Source: Sphingorhabdus sp. Alg231-15 (GTDB lineage Bacteria > Pseudomonadota > Alphaproteobacteria > Sphingomonadales > Sphingomonadaceae). From it: a DNA stretch of 64,000 bases. Shown here in pieces: positions 56,751 through 64,000 of the stretch. Each line of letters begins with the position of its first letter. The stretch's first letter is position 1. The DNA lies in the NCBI RefSeq assembly GCF_900149705.1, contig NZ_LT703001.1:1302001-1366000 (forward strand), written 5' to 3'. The translations under genes and the position numbers were made by a program. The notes below the pieces were generated by a model, which saw only the letters and a list, made by a program, of their open reading frames with translations, ran no database searches and was not told the origin of the DNA.

Positions 56751-58187
56751 ATGACAAAACTCAAAGACGTTTATCCGCTTTACCTCAACAATGTCGCCGC
56801 CCAGCCGAATACCGATTTGGAAGTCACCGACAAGTTCACCAACGAAGTGGCTTTCCGGACGGCGCTGGCAACGCCAGATGTAATTGAGGAAGCTATTGCC
56901 GGAGCGGTGGAAGCCGCTGAACCCATGGCGCGCATGGCGAGCTATGAGCGGCAAAATGTGCTGCAACATTGTGTGGACCGCTTCAAAGAGCGGTTTGATG
57001 AACTTGCCTATTCGCTTTGCGTTGAGGCAGGTAAACCGATCAAGGATGCCGAGGGTGAAGTTGGTCGGTTAATCGACACGTTCCGCATTGCTGCGGAGGA
57101 AGCCACTCGAAACTATGGCGAGGTTCAACCCCTCGACATTTCCGAGCGTGCCAAGGGCTATCAGGGCATGTGGAAACGGGTGCCCATTGGTCCCTGTAGT
57201 TTTATTTCACCGTTTAATTTTCCCTTGAACCTCGCGGCACACAAGATTGCTCCGGCGATTGCTGTGGGCTGTCCGTTTGTTATGAAGCCAGCGTCCAAGA
57301 CGCCACTGGGTGCGATTATCATGGGTGAAGTTCTTGCCGAAACCAACCTGCCCAAAGGCGCGTTTTCAATATTGCCAGCCAGCCGCGATGGTGCTGACTT
57401 GTTCACCGTCGATGAACGCCTGAAACTGTTGTCCTTCACCGGTTCCCCCGGTGTTGGCTGGGATCTCAAAGCCAAGGCAGGGAAGAAGCCAGTCATTCTT
57501 GAACTGGGCGGCAACGCCGCTGTCATCGTCGATCATGATGCCGATCTGGAAGATGCGCTCGAGCGGATTATTTTCGGCGCTTTCTATCAGTCGGGGCAAA
57601 GCTGCATTGGCGTGCAACGGATCATAATCCATGAATCTGTTTACGACACTTTCAAGGATATGCTGGTTGCTAAAACCAAGACATTGATAGCCGGTGATCC
57701 CAAAGATCGCGATACTTTCATCGGTCCGATGATTTCCGAAGGCGAAGCCAAGCGTTTGCATGGCTGGATCGACGAGGCTGTTTCTGGCGGAGCAACCCTG
57801 CTTTGCGGCGGTAATCGGGTCGGTAATATGCTCGAAGCGACTTTGCTGGAAAATGTTGATCGCAATGCTGCAGCCAATCGCGAAGAAGCCTTTGGACCGC
57901 TGGCACTGCTTTCGAAATTCAGCGATTTTAACGCTGCGCTCGACGAAGTTAACGATAGTAAATTTGGTCTGCAGGCGGGTATCTTCACCCGTGACCTCTT
58001 CAAAACCTTGGATGCATGGGACCGGCTCGATGTTGGCGGCGTCGTGATTAACGACGTATCATCCTATCGCGTTGACAATATGCCTTATGGCGGCGTCAAG
58101 GATAGCGGCCTAGGACGGGAAGGTATCAGATTCGCGATGGAGGATATGACCGAAATTCGTAATCTGGTCATCCGGCGCAAAGTCTAG
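56751..58187 (+). CDS. NAD(P)-dependent aldehyde dehydrogenase
   Basis: A 478-residue ALDH. Catalytic Cys285 is in GQSCIGVQR and the general base Glu251 in ILELGGNAA; ISPFNFPLNLAAHKIAPA and the FTGSPGVGW cofactor loop are typical. It resembles lactaldehyde or glyceraldehyde-3-phosphate (non-phosphorylating) types, but the substrate is not set by sequence. AAGAGGA precedes the ATG; it is likely co-transcribed with the acetolactate synthase gene 11 bp upstream. Confidence 0.92.
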   Translation: MTKLKDVYPLYLNNVAAQPNTDLEVTDKFTNEVAFRTALATPDVIEEAIAGAVEAAEPMARMASYERQNVLQHCVDRFKERFDELAYSLCVEAGKPIKDAEGEVGRLIDTFRIAAEEATRNYGEVQPLDISERAKGYQGMWKRVPIGPCSFISPFNFPLNLAAHKIAPAIAVGCPFVMKPASKTPLGAIIMGEVLAETNLPKGAFSILPASRDGADLFTVDERLKLLSFTGSPGVGWDLKAKAGKKPVILELGGNAAVIVDHDADLEDALERIIFGAFYQSGQSCIGVQRIIIHESVYDTFKDMLVAKTKTLIAGDPKDRDTFIGPMISEGEAKRLHGWIDEAVSGGATLLCGGNRVGNMLEATLLENVDRNAAANREEAFGPLALLSKFSDFNAALDEVNDSKFGLQAGIFTRDLFKTLDAWDRLDVGGVVINDVSSYRVDNMPYGGVKDSGLGREGIRFAMEDMTEIRNLVIRRKV

Positions 58188-58302
58188 GAGCCGAATCACA
58201 TCAAAATGCGATTCTTACAATCGTGCAATCAAACCGCATCAAAGTGGTAAATCGGCAACGCTTGTGTGGTGGAAAAGATAAAAATAGTGATGCAAGTCAT
58301 AG

Positions 58303-58328
58303 AAAAACCGCCATATTCGAGGTTTTTT
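58303..58328 (+). terminator. Likely terminator after the aldehyde dehydrogenase gene
   Basis: AAAAACC and GGTTTTTT form a 7 bp, AT-rich stem with an 11-base loop and the T run built into the 3' arm. It lies 115 bp after the stop in the 254 bp gap before the cytochrome gene. Confidence 0.5.
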
Positions 58329-58413
58329 ACCGTTGCATTGAGGTTTCAATGAAGCATAATAGAATACGCAAAACATAGTTAACGACTTGGGTCGCGTCGA
58401 GCTTACAGAGGGG

Positions 58414-58431
58414 CCTGGTTTTCGGACCAGG
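58414..58431 (+). promoter_or_regulatory. Leader hairpin at the cytochrome gene start
   Basis: CCTGGT-TTTCGG-ACCAGG makes a perfect 6 bp hairpin ending 10 bases before the ATG at 58442; its 3' arm overlaps the AGGAAAAG ribosome site, so it may restrict translation. Confidence 0.4.
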
Positions 58432-58441
58432 AAAAGCAACG

Positions 58442-59848
58442 ATGCAAATGGGGAAAAATCTGTCGTGGAGACGCAGCTGGTCCATTCTGGCCGCTGGTCT
58501 ATTCTGCATTGCGCTCGCTGGCGTAGCTTTTTTCATATCTTCTGTTGCAACCCCCGCACCTGTCGAAGCCGCACAAGACTTGTCCAGCGGCACCCATATG
58601 GGCGTAGCAACTTGCGGTGGCACCACTTGCCATGGCCGGCAGGAAGCCGACGGCGAAATTGTTCGTCAGGACGAGCTGATGCGCTGGCAAGAAGAATCAA
58701 CGCCCGGCGGCGCGCATAGCCGTGCTTTTCGGGTTCTTCGCGAACCCAGGAGCATTGCGATAGCCAAGCGCCTCGGCATCAAGGACGCGGCCTCTTCCCA
58801 GCAATGTCTGGGCTGTCACAGTACACCTGCAGCAAAAAAAGGACCTCGGTTCCAGCTTAGCGACGGGGTTGGCTGTGAGGCCTGTCACGGCCCGTCCTCA
58901 GGTTGGTTATCCGCCCATTATGCGGTCGGTGCAAATCACGCCCGCAACGTCTCGCTGGGCCTGACCCCGCTCGACAATCCAAAAGTGCGCGCCAGCAATT
59001 GTCTCGATTGCCATTTCGGCAGCGCAAAAAGCGGCCAGTTTGTAGACCACCGCATCATGGCGGCTGGTCACCCTCGTATTTCCTTCGAACTCGATCTGTT
59101 TTCAACCCTGCAGCAGCATCATGATGAAGATGTCGACTATGTTCGCCGCAAGGGCAAGACCAATAGCGTTCGGTTCTGGGCCGTAGGCCAATCCATGGCA
59201 TTGGAACGGTCGCTCAATCTCTTCGCCAAACCGGCACTGGCCCAAGAAGGACTATTTCCCGAATTTTACTTCTATGACTGCCATAGTTGCCATCGCCGCA
59301 TCTATGATGATGCATCTGCAAGGCCCACATCCATAAACAATCCCGGTCGCCCCATTCCGGAAGGCATGCCGCCTTATAATGACGAGAATATGATCATGCT
59401 GAGCGCAGCAATAAAAGTGGCTGCGCCAGACCTGGCAGGTCAGTTTGAAGCGCGGTCAAAGGCGTTCCACGCGGCCATGGGCAAGGGCCGTGGACCGGCG
59501 GTCCAAGCTGCTGCCCGGTTACGTCAGACGGCCCAGACATTGGCCGATCGCTTTTCCAGAGCCAGCTTCGGCCGTGATCAAACTTTCCGGATCATGGAAA
59601 CAATCGCAGGACAGGCCATCTCTCCGCGCTTCACGGACTATGAGGGCAGTGTGCAGGCTGTCATGGCCATTGATACCCTGCTCAACGGTCTGGTGAACAG
59701 CGGACAGGTCAGCGATTCCGCTGCCGCCAGTCTGCGTGGCCAGATCAACGTCGCCTATAAGGCCGTCGATGAACCCAATAGCTACAAACCGCTTCAATTC
59801 CGCCGCGCGCTTGGTAGTGCGGTCAGAACGATAAGGGCATTACGATAA
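58442..59848 (+). CDS. Exported multihaem c-type cytochrome (five haem motifs)
   Basis: A 468-residue protein. An N-terminal signal or anchor (SILAAGLFCIALAGVAFFIS) exports it. Haem attachment motifs: Cys58-X4-Cys63-His64 (CX4CH), then CXXCH at 122-126, 145-149, 187-191 and 280-284. It resembles the cytochrome c554/c552-like multihaem group. Extra histidines such as in HYAVGANHARN and QQHHDED could be distal ligands. The last 150 residues are helical and haem-free. The stop overlaps the start of the lipoprotein gene (ATAATG). Role is presumably periplasmic electron transfer. Confidence 0.88.
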   Translation: MQMGKNLSWRRSWSILAAGLFCIALAGVAFFISSVATPAPVEAAQDLSSGTHMGVATCGGTTCHGRQEADGEIVRQDELMRWQEESTPGGAHSRAFRVLREPRSIAIAKRLGIKDAASSQQCLGCHSTPAAKKGPRFQLSDGVGCEACHGPSSGWLSAHYAVGANHARNVSLGLTPLDNPKVRASNCLDCHFGSAKSGQFVDHRIMAAGHPRISFELDLFSTLQQHHDEDVDYVRRKGKTNSVRFWAVGQSMALERSLNLFAKPALAQEGLFPEFYFYDCHSCHRRIYDDASARPTSINNPGRPIPEGMPPYNDENMIMLSAAIKVAAPDLAGQFEARSKAFHAAMGKGRGPAVQAAARLRQTAQTLADRFSRASFGRDQTFRIMETIAGQAISPRFTDYEGSVQAVMAIDTLLNGLVNSGQVSDSAAASLRGQINVAYKAVDEPNSYKPLQFRRALGSAVRTIRALR

Positions 59849-61842
59849 TGCGGAAGTTTCGTTTTACTGCTGCCATTTCAGCAGCTGCCTTGGTGCTGAC
59901 CTCTTGCGGAGGCGGCGGTGGCAGCAATGATTTTGGTGGTACGCCATCCCCTTCTCCAGCGCCGTCGCCGACACCATCGCCAACACCCATTGACGGCAAT
60001 GGCGGTGCGTTCACACCGCCTGCGCAAGAGGCACTTAGCGTCACCGATGTGCAAACCGTCATCGCACAAGCGGTGGGAGAAGCGACCGCGCGCAATCTGC
60101 CCTCGGTCATCGCGGTTACCGACAGGGTCGGCAATGTTTTGGCGGTGTTCCAGATGAACGGCGCGCCAGCAATGGCCGGTTTGAGTACAAGCACCATCAA
60201 CGGACCCAATCCTAATCCGCAAGGATTACAAGGGGCTATGGTTCCTGCGACGACGGCGGCGATCGCGAAAGCCGTGACCGGTGCCTATCTGTCGAGCGGT
60301 GGCAACGCTTTTTCCACGCGTACGGCGAGCCAGATTGTACAAGAGCACTTCCCGCCTTCTCCCACCACTGTGGGGCTTGAAAGTGGGCCGCTTTTTGGCG
60401 TGCAGTTCAGCCAGCTTCCCTGTTCTGACTTGTCATCGCGCTTTTTGGCCGGTGGGGGAGCTTCAAACCTGATCGGACCTAAGCGATCGCCACTGGGTCT
60501 TGCGGCTGATCCGGGTGGATTACCCCTCTACAAAAATGGTGTCGTGGTCGGCGCGATCGGAGTCATGGGCGACGGCGACTACGGCTTTGATCGTAATATT
60601 CTCGACGTCGATCAGGATGATGAGGAGGCAATTGCCTTGGCTGGAATCCAGGGCTTTGCTCCATCTGCATCGATTACCGCCAATCGGATAAGCGTGGATG
60701 GAACGTCTTTGCGCTTCAGCGATATGACGGTCAGTGATCTGTCACCGCTGCAATCCAATTTCGCTGCCATTAACGGGACCGCTGGAGCGCTCGTTCCGGT
60801 GCGGGGCTATACCGATGGCACGATCATCACCGGCACGACCTACGGCACCGAACAGTCCGGCATTCGGGCGTCGACCGCCGCGGAATTCAAGAACCGGGAT
60901 GCCTTTGTTCTCAGCGATGGCACTGGCACCAACCGCTATCCGGTCCGTGCAGCCACCGATGGCGGAGCAGTTGCTGCACCACTGACCGAAGCTGAAGTGC
61001 GAGCGGTTCTGGAGGAAGCCTTTATCGTGATGACCCGCGCCCGTGCGCAGATTCGGCAACCGCTCGACAGTAGGGCGCAGGTGTCGATCTCCGTGGTCGA
61101 TACCAATGGCGAGATTCTTGGCCTCGTTCGTTCACCCGATGCACCGATTTTCGGCACTGATGTGTCGTTACAAAAAGCACGAACAGCAACGTTCTTCTCC
61201 AATGACATAGCGGCGGCGGAAATGCTCACGGACCCAGCCATCGCACCCTATGTCCAAGCGGTTCGCACTTTCCTTGGCGATCCTAATGCTTTGACCGGAA
61301 CGGTGGCCTTCGCTGACCGTTCAGGCGGTAATCTTGCGCGCCCCTATTTTCCGGATGGCGAAGTTGGTCGTCCAAATGGCCCAATTTCCAAACCGATCCA
61401 GGAATTCAGCCCATTCAATGTCGGGCTGCAGCTTGATTTCGTAGTCGGCAATATTGGTGCACATCTGACATTTGTCTCCGATCCCGCCGCGACCGACAGT
61501 CCACAGCAATGCACCACGCTTCCAGACAGTCCAAGCGGAACAAAGCGGCTGGCCAATGGCATCCAGATTTTCCCCGGCAGCGTTCCGATATATCGCGGTG
61601 ATCAACTTATTGGTGGTATCGGTGTGTCAGGTGACGGCATCGATCAGGATGATATGATCAGCTTCCTGGGAGTTCACAATGCCGGTCTGCGCGTCGGCAG
61701 CATTGGCAACGCGCCACAAGCCATTCGCGCCGATAACGTCGTGGTTGACCTGGGCGATGCCCAGGTCCGATTGCGCTATGTAAACTGCCCCTTTGCGCCG
61801 TTTCTCGACACCGATGAACAGAATGTCTGCGAGGGTTTGTAG
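59848..61842 (+). CDS. Lipoprotein with two HbpS/GlcG-like haem-binding domains
   Basis: A 664-residue lipoprotein with lipobox LTSCGG (Cys about 20), then a Gly stretch and a Pro/Ser/Thr spacer. Two related domains follow: about residues 65-270 (VIAQAVGEATARNLPSVIAVTDRVGNVLAVF, then VVGAIGVMGDGDYGFD) and about residues 380-620 (ISVVDTNGEILGLVRSPDA, then LIGGIGVSGDGIDQDDMI). The pattern is that of the DUF336/HbpS haem-binding or haem-degrading fold, duplicated. It is coupled to the cytochrome gene, which supports a haem or redox role at the outer membrane. Confidence 0.8.
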   Translation: MRKFRFTAAISAAALVLTSCGGGGGSNDFGGTPSPSPAPSPTPSPTPIDGNGGAFTPPAQEALSVTDVQTVIAQAVGEATARNLPSVIAVTDRVGNVLAVFQMNGAPAMAGLSTSTINGPNPNPQGLQGAMVPATTAAIAKAVTGAYLSSGGNAFSTRTASQIVQEHFPPSPTTVGLESGPLFGVQFSQLPCSDLSSRFLAGGGASNLIGPKRSPLGLAADPGGLPLYKNGVVVGAIGVMGDGDYGFDRNILDVDQDDEEAIALAGIQGFAPSASITANRISVDGTSLRFSDMTVSDLSPLQSNFAAINGTAGALVPVRGYTDGTIITGTTYGTEQSGIRASTAAEFKNRDAFVLSDGTGTNRYPVRAATDGGAVAAPLTEAEVRAVLEEAFIVMTRARAQIRQPLDSRAQVSISVVDTNGEILGLVRSPDAPIFGTDVSLQKARTATFFSNDIAAAEMLTDPAIAPYVQAVRTFLGDPNALTGTVAFADRSGGNLARPYFPDGEVGRPNGPISKPIQEFSPFNVGLQLDFVVGNIGAHLTFVSDPAATDSPQQCTTLPDSPSGTKRLANGIQIFPGSVPIYRGDQLIGGIGVSGDGIDQDDMISFLGVHNAGLRVGSIGNAPQAIRADNVVVDLGDAQVRLRYVNCPFAPFLDTDEQNVCEGL

Positions 61843-61847
61843 AACAA

Positions 61848-63956
61848 GTGCCAACTCTATCCTCCTCTTTCTTACCGATTATGACGGTGATGTCGGGTCA
61901 GGCCGAGCAGATGGAAGCGCAGCGCCTGTCTGTTGAGGAAATGGAAACATCGCTCACCGCATTGCTGGCAAGCGAACAGTTTGACTGGATGCGCATCGAG
62001 AATTCTGACTTTGATCTTGCTGATATCGATGCTGGTGCAGGCATGCTCGCGGTCGGCGGCCCCGATTCTGAAGAAGAAGCCGCGGTCAACCCCGCCGAAC
62101 CTCCGGTAGCCGATCCGGCAGTCGTGGAGCCAGTAGCGGCTGAACCGCAACAGCTAGAAATGGATTTTGATGGCCTGGAAGCTGACGAGGCGTTGATCGA
62201 TGGCCGCCGCCGTCCAGGTGTGCCCAAAGAGCTGCCAGATCGTGTCATTCAGAATAATCCCGGAGCGATTAGTGCACCGCCTCCCGAGGCTTTTCCGACA
62301 GACGAATTTCCTGTCCCGGATCGCTGGCGGATATTACAGACCTTATGCCCGCAAAAAGGCGGTGATCAGTCGATCTATAAAGTATTTGGTGCACTGAAAA
62401 ATAACTGCAGCAATACGTCCAATCCCTATGCGCAAAATGTGCTGAAAGGCGACAAGCCCATTCCGGCCGACAAAAAACCGTCCTTCCTGAAAGGCGATGA
62501 TTGGTTCTTTGTCGTCAACGCGATTTCCGACACAGTCATCGAACCGCGAAGCTTCCCCATTCCGGTGGGCGTGCAAACCACGGAGCGTACAAACAGCCTT
62601 GACGTATTTGGACGTTCGGGATCCGAAGTCTACGCTCAAACCTTCATCACCGGTGTGGCCCTGATCAAAGGTTCAACCGCTTACAAACCACCTGATGTCG
62701 AATATCGGCTTACGCTTGCGACACAGATCAACCACGTCAATGTACCCGAACGCCGGGTATTGTTTGTCGAACCTTCGAAAACGTCCAACCGCACCGACTA
62801 TTTTGTCGGCGTGCAAGAAGCATTTTTCGATTATCATATCCGCAATACCTCTGCGCGCTATGACTTTGACAGCTTCCGTATTGGTATCCAGCCGATGCAG
62901 GCTGATTTTCGTGGTTTCCTGTTTCAGGATAACCAACTCGGCTTCCGCTTGTTCGGGACACGGGATAATAACCGCGTGCAATATAATCTCGGCGCCTTTG
63001 TGCAACTGGAAAAAGATACCAATAGCGGTCTCAACGACATTCTGCAGACGCCGCGCGAAAGCTATATCTTTTTTGCCAATCTCTATCGTCAGGATTTGCC
63101 CTTTGTCGGCCTGACCAGCCAATTCAGCGTCACCTATAATATGAACCGTGAAAAGAGTGATATCGAGATTGACGATAACGGCTTTCCGGTGCGCCCTGCC
63201 CTGATTGGTGATCTACGCGGTCGGGCCTATGACGTTGTGTATCCCGGCTATGCAGTTGATGGTCGGATCGGACGGATTAACGTGACGGGCCAGATTTATG
63301 GCGCTTTCGGTGAAGATCGCAACAGCATCTTTACCAGCGAACCGGCCAAGATCGCCGCTTATTTTGCCGCGGCGGAGGCGAGCTATGACGTCGACTTCCT
63401 GCGCTTTCGCGCATCTGGTCTGTTCGCTAGCGGAGATGGTAATCCCTACAATAACACCGAAGCTGGATTTGACTCGATTTTCGAGAATCCGATCTTTGCT
63501 GGAGCAGACACTAGTTACTGGATCCGACAGACCATCCCATTTGCCGGCGGTGGACGCGCTATAAGTATCAATGGCAGAAACGGTATCCTCAATTCCTTGC
63601 GATCTTCGAAGGAACAGGGCCAGAGCAATTTTAACAACCCCGGCACGATATTGGCCGGCGTTGGTGTCGATGCAGATTTGACGCCGGATTTCCGACTGTC
63701 AGTCAATGCCAATCATTTGTGGTTCCACAAGACCGAGAGTCTGGAGGCATTGCGCGTCGAAGGCTCCATACCCAAGGATATCGGCTGGGATCTTTCCGCC
63801 GCCGCGATTTACCGTCCCAAAGCCACACAGAATATCGTTTTCCGCTTGTCGGGGGCGGCACTCCTGCCCGGCAAAGGTTTCGAGGATTTGTTCGATCAAA
63901 CCGACAAGCGTGATTTCCACTATTCCATTCTTTTCAACGCAATATTGGCTTTCTGA
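61848..63956 (+). CDS. Outer-membrane beta-barrel protein with acidic N-terminal region
   Basis: A 702-residue protein from GTG at 61848. The first 150 residues are acidic and Pro/Ala-rich with a DEADELIDGRRRPG-like basic break; from about residue 205 on the pattern is amphipathic beta strands ending in FHYSILFNAILAF, a barrel C-terminus with terminal Phe. It is not an obvious TonB receptor: no plug signature. The signal peptide is poor from this start (see findings). Placed 5 bp after the HbpS-like lipoprotein gene, so probably one transcript with the cytochrome. Function unknown. Confidence 0.72.
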   Translation: MPTLSSSFLPIMTVMSGQAEQMEAQRLSVEEMETSLTALLASEQFDWMRIENSDFDLADIDAGAGMLAVGGPDSEEEAAVNPAEPPVADPAVVEPVAAEPQQLEMDFDGLEADEALIDGRRRPGVPKELPDRVIQNNPGAISAPPPEAFPTDEFPVPDRWRILQTLCPQKGGDQSIYKVFGALKNNCSNTSNPYAQNVLKGDKPIPADKKPSFLKGDDWFFVVNAISDTVIEPRSFPIPVGVQTTERTNSLDVFGRSGSEVYAQTFITGVALIKGSTAYKPPDVEYRLTLATQINHVNVPERRVLFVEPSKTSNRTDYFVGVQEAFFDYHIRNTSARYDFDSFRIGIQPMQADFRGFLFQDNQLGFRLFGTRDNNRVQYNLGAFVQLEKDTNSGLNDILQTPRESYIFFANLYRQDLPFVGLTSQFSVTYNMNREKSDIEIDDNGFPVRPALIGDLRGRAYDVVYPGYAVDGRIGRINVTGQIYGAFGEDRNSIFTSEPAKIAAYFAAAEASYDVDFLRFRASGLFASGDGNPYNNTEAGFDSIFENPIFAGADTSYWIRQTIPFAGGGRAISINGRNGILNSLRSSKEQGQSNFNNPGTILAGVGVDADLTPDFRLSVNANHLWFHKTESLEALRVEGSIPKDIGWDLSAAAIYRPKATQNIVFRLSGAALLPGKGFEDLFDQTDKRDFHYSILFNAILAF

Positions 63957-63957
63957 T

Positions 63958-64000
63958 ATGCAGATTTCCCCTCTCTCCAGATCATCAGTATCGCGTGTTT
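63958..64000 (+). CDS. Start of a further gene, cut by the window end
   Basis: ATG at 63958, one base after the barrel gene's TGA, opens a frame of 14 codons to the window edge (begins MQISPLSRSSVSRVF). The tight spacing suggests it belongs to the same operon. Too short to identify. Confidence 0.5.
   Translation, partial: MQISPLSRSSVSRV

Overview
The window reads as a chromosomal segment of a sphingomonad-type alphaproteobacterium (Sphingomonadaceae-like, perhaps close to Parasphingorhabdus or Sphingopyxis). Pointers are the Caulobacter-style Cpa/Tad pilus genes, two TonB-dependent receptors, the infA-maf-RNase E/G order, the J-domain/CobS/CobT set, K+-independent H+-pyrophosphatase and many ATGA/TAATG start-stop overlaps. 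The assignment rests on gene content only. I saw no rRNA, tRNA, insertion sequence, phage gene or CRISPR array by eye.

Layout. 1-1796: a cut D-arginine-dehydrogenase-like flavoenzyme and an alpha/beta hydrolase (minus). 1858-8940: Flp/Tad pilus operon cpaA-cpaB-cpaC-cpaD-cpaE-tadB-tadC (plus), without the CpaF/TadA ATPase, closed by a strong terminator. 9019-14496: a minus-strand series that reads infA, maf, a small RNase E/G, maleylacetoacetate isomerase, a GFA-like protein, a TonB receptor and a MarR regulator. 14717-17840: a TonB-dependent receptor with a Gly/Arg-rich insert, then a small membrane protein behind a CRP-like palindrome. 17841-18215: a non-coding stretch with a terminator and an imperfect direct repeat. 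18216-26693 (minus): a GNAT/cupin pair, hppA, and hisG-hisD-DUF1993-nusB-thiL.

26734-35371: DUF2332 protein, bolA plus a cupin, J-domain protein, cobS, a small membrane protein, a class A penicillin-binding protein, cobT and a nitroreductase. 35578-52466 is the most distinctive accessory locus: five co-directional genes for an exported TPR-CHAT (caspase-like) protein, a CHASE2-adenylate cyclase, a small exported protein, a TpsB transporter and a 3006-residue TpsA exoprotein. A palindrome with the exact CRP core spacing (GTGA-N6-TCAC) lies in front of it, so the cyclase could feed back on its own operon.

52512-58187: cysS overlapping a D-2-hydroxyacid dehydrogenase gene, then an AlsS-like acetolactate synthase (with a possible leader ORF and hairpin) and an aldehyde dehydrogenase. 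58442-64000: a five-haem exported cytochrome c, a lipoprotein with two HbpS/GlcG-like domains, an outer-membrane beta-barrel and the start of another gene. This looks like an envelope redox or haem module, possibly analogous to porin-cytochrome conduits.
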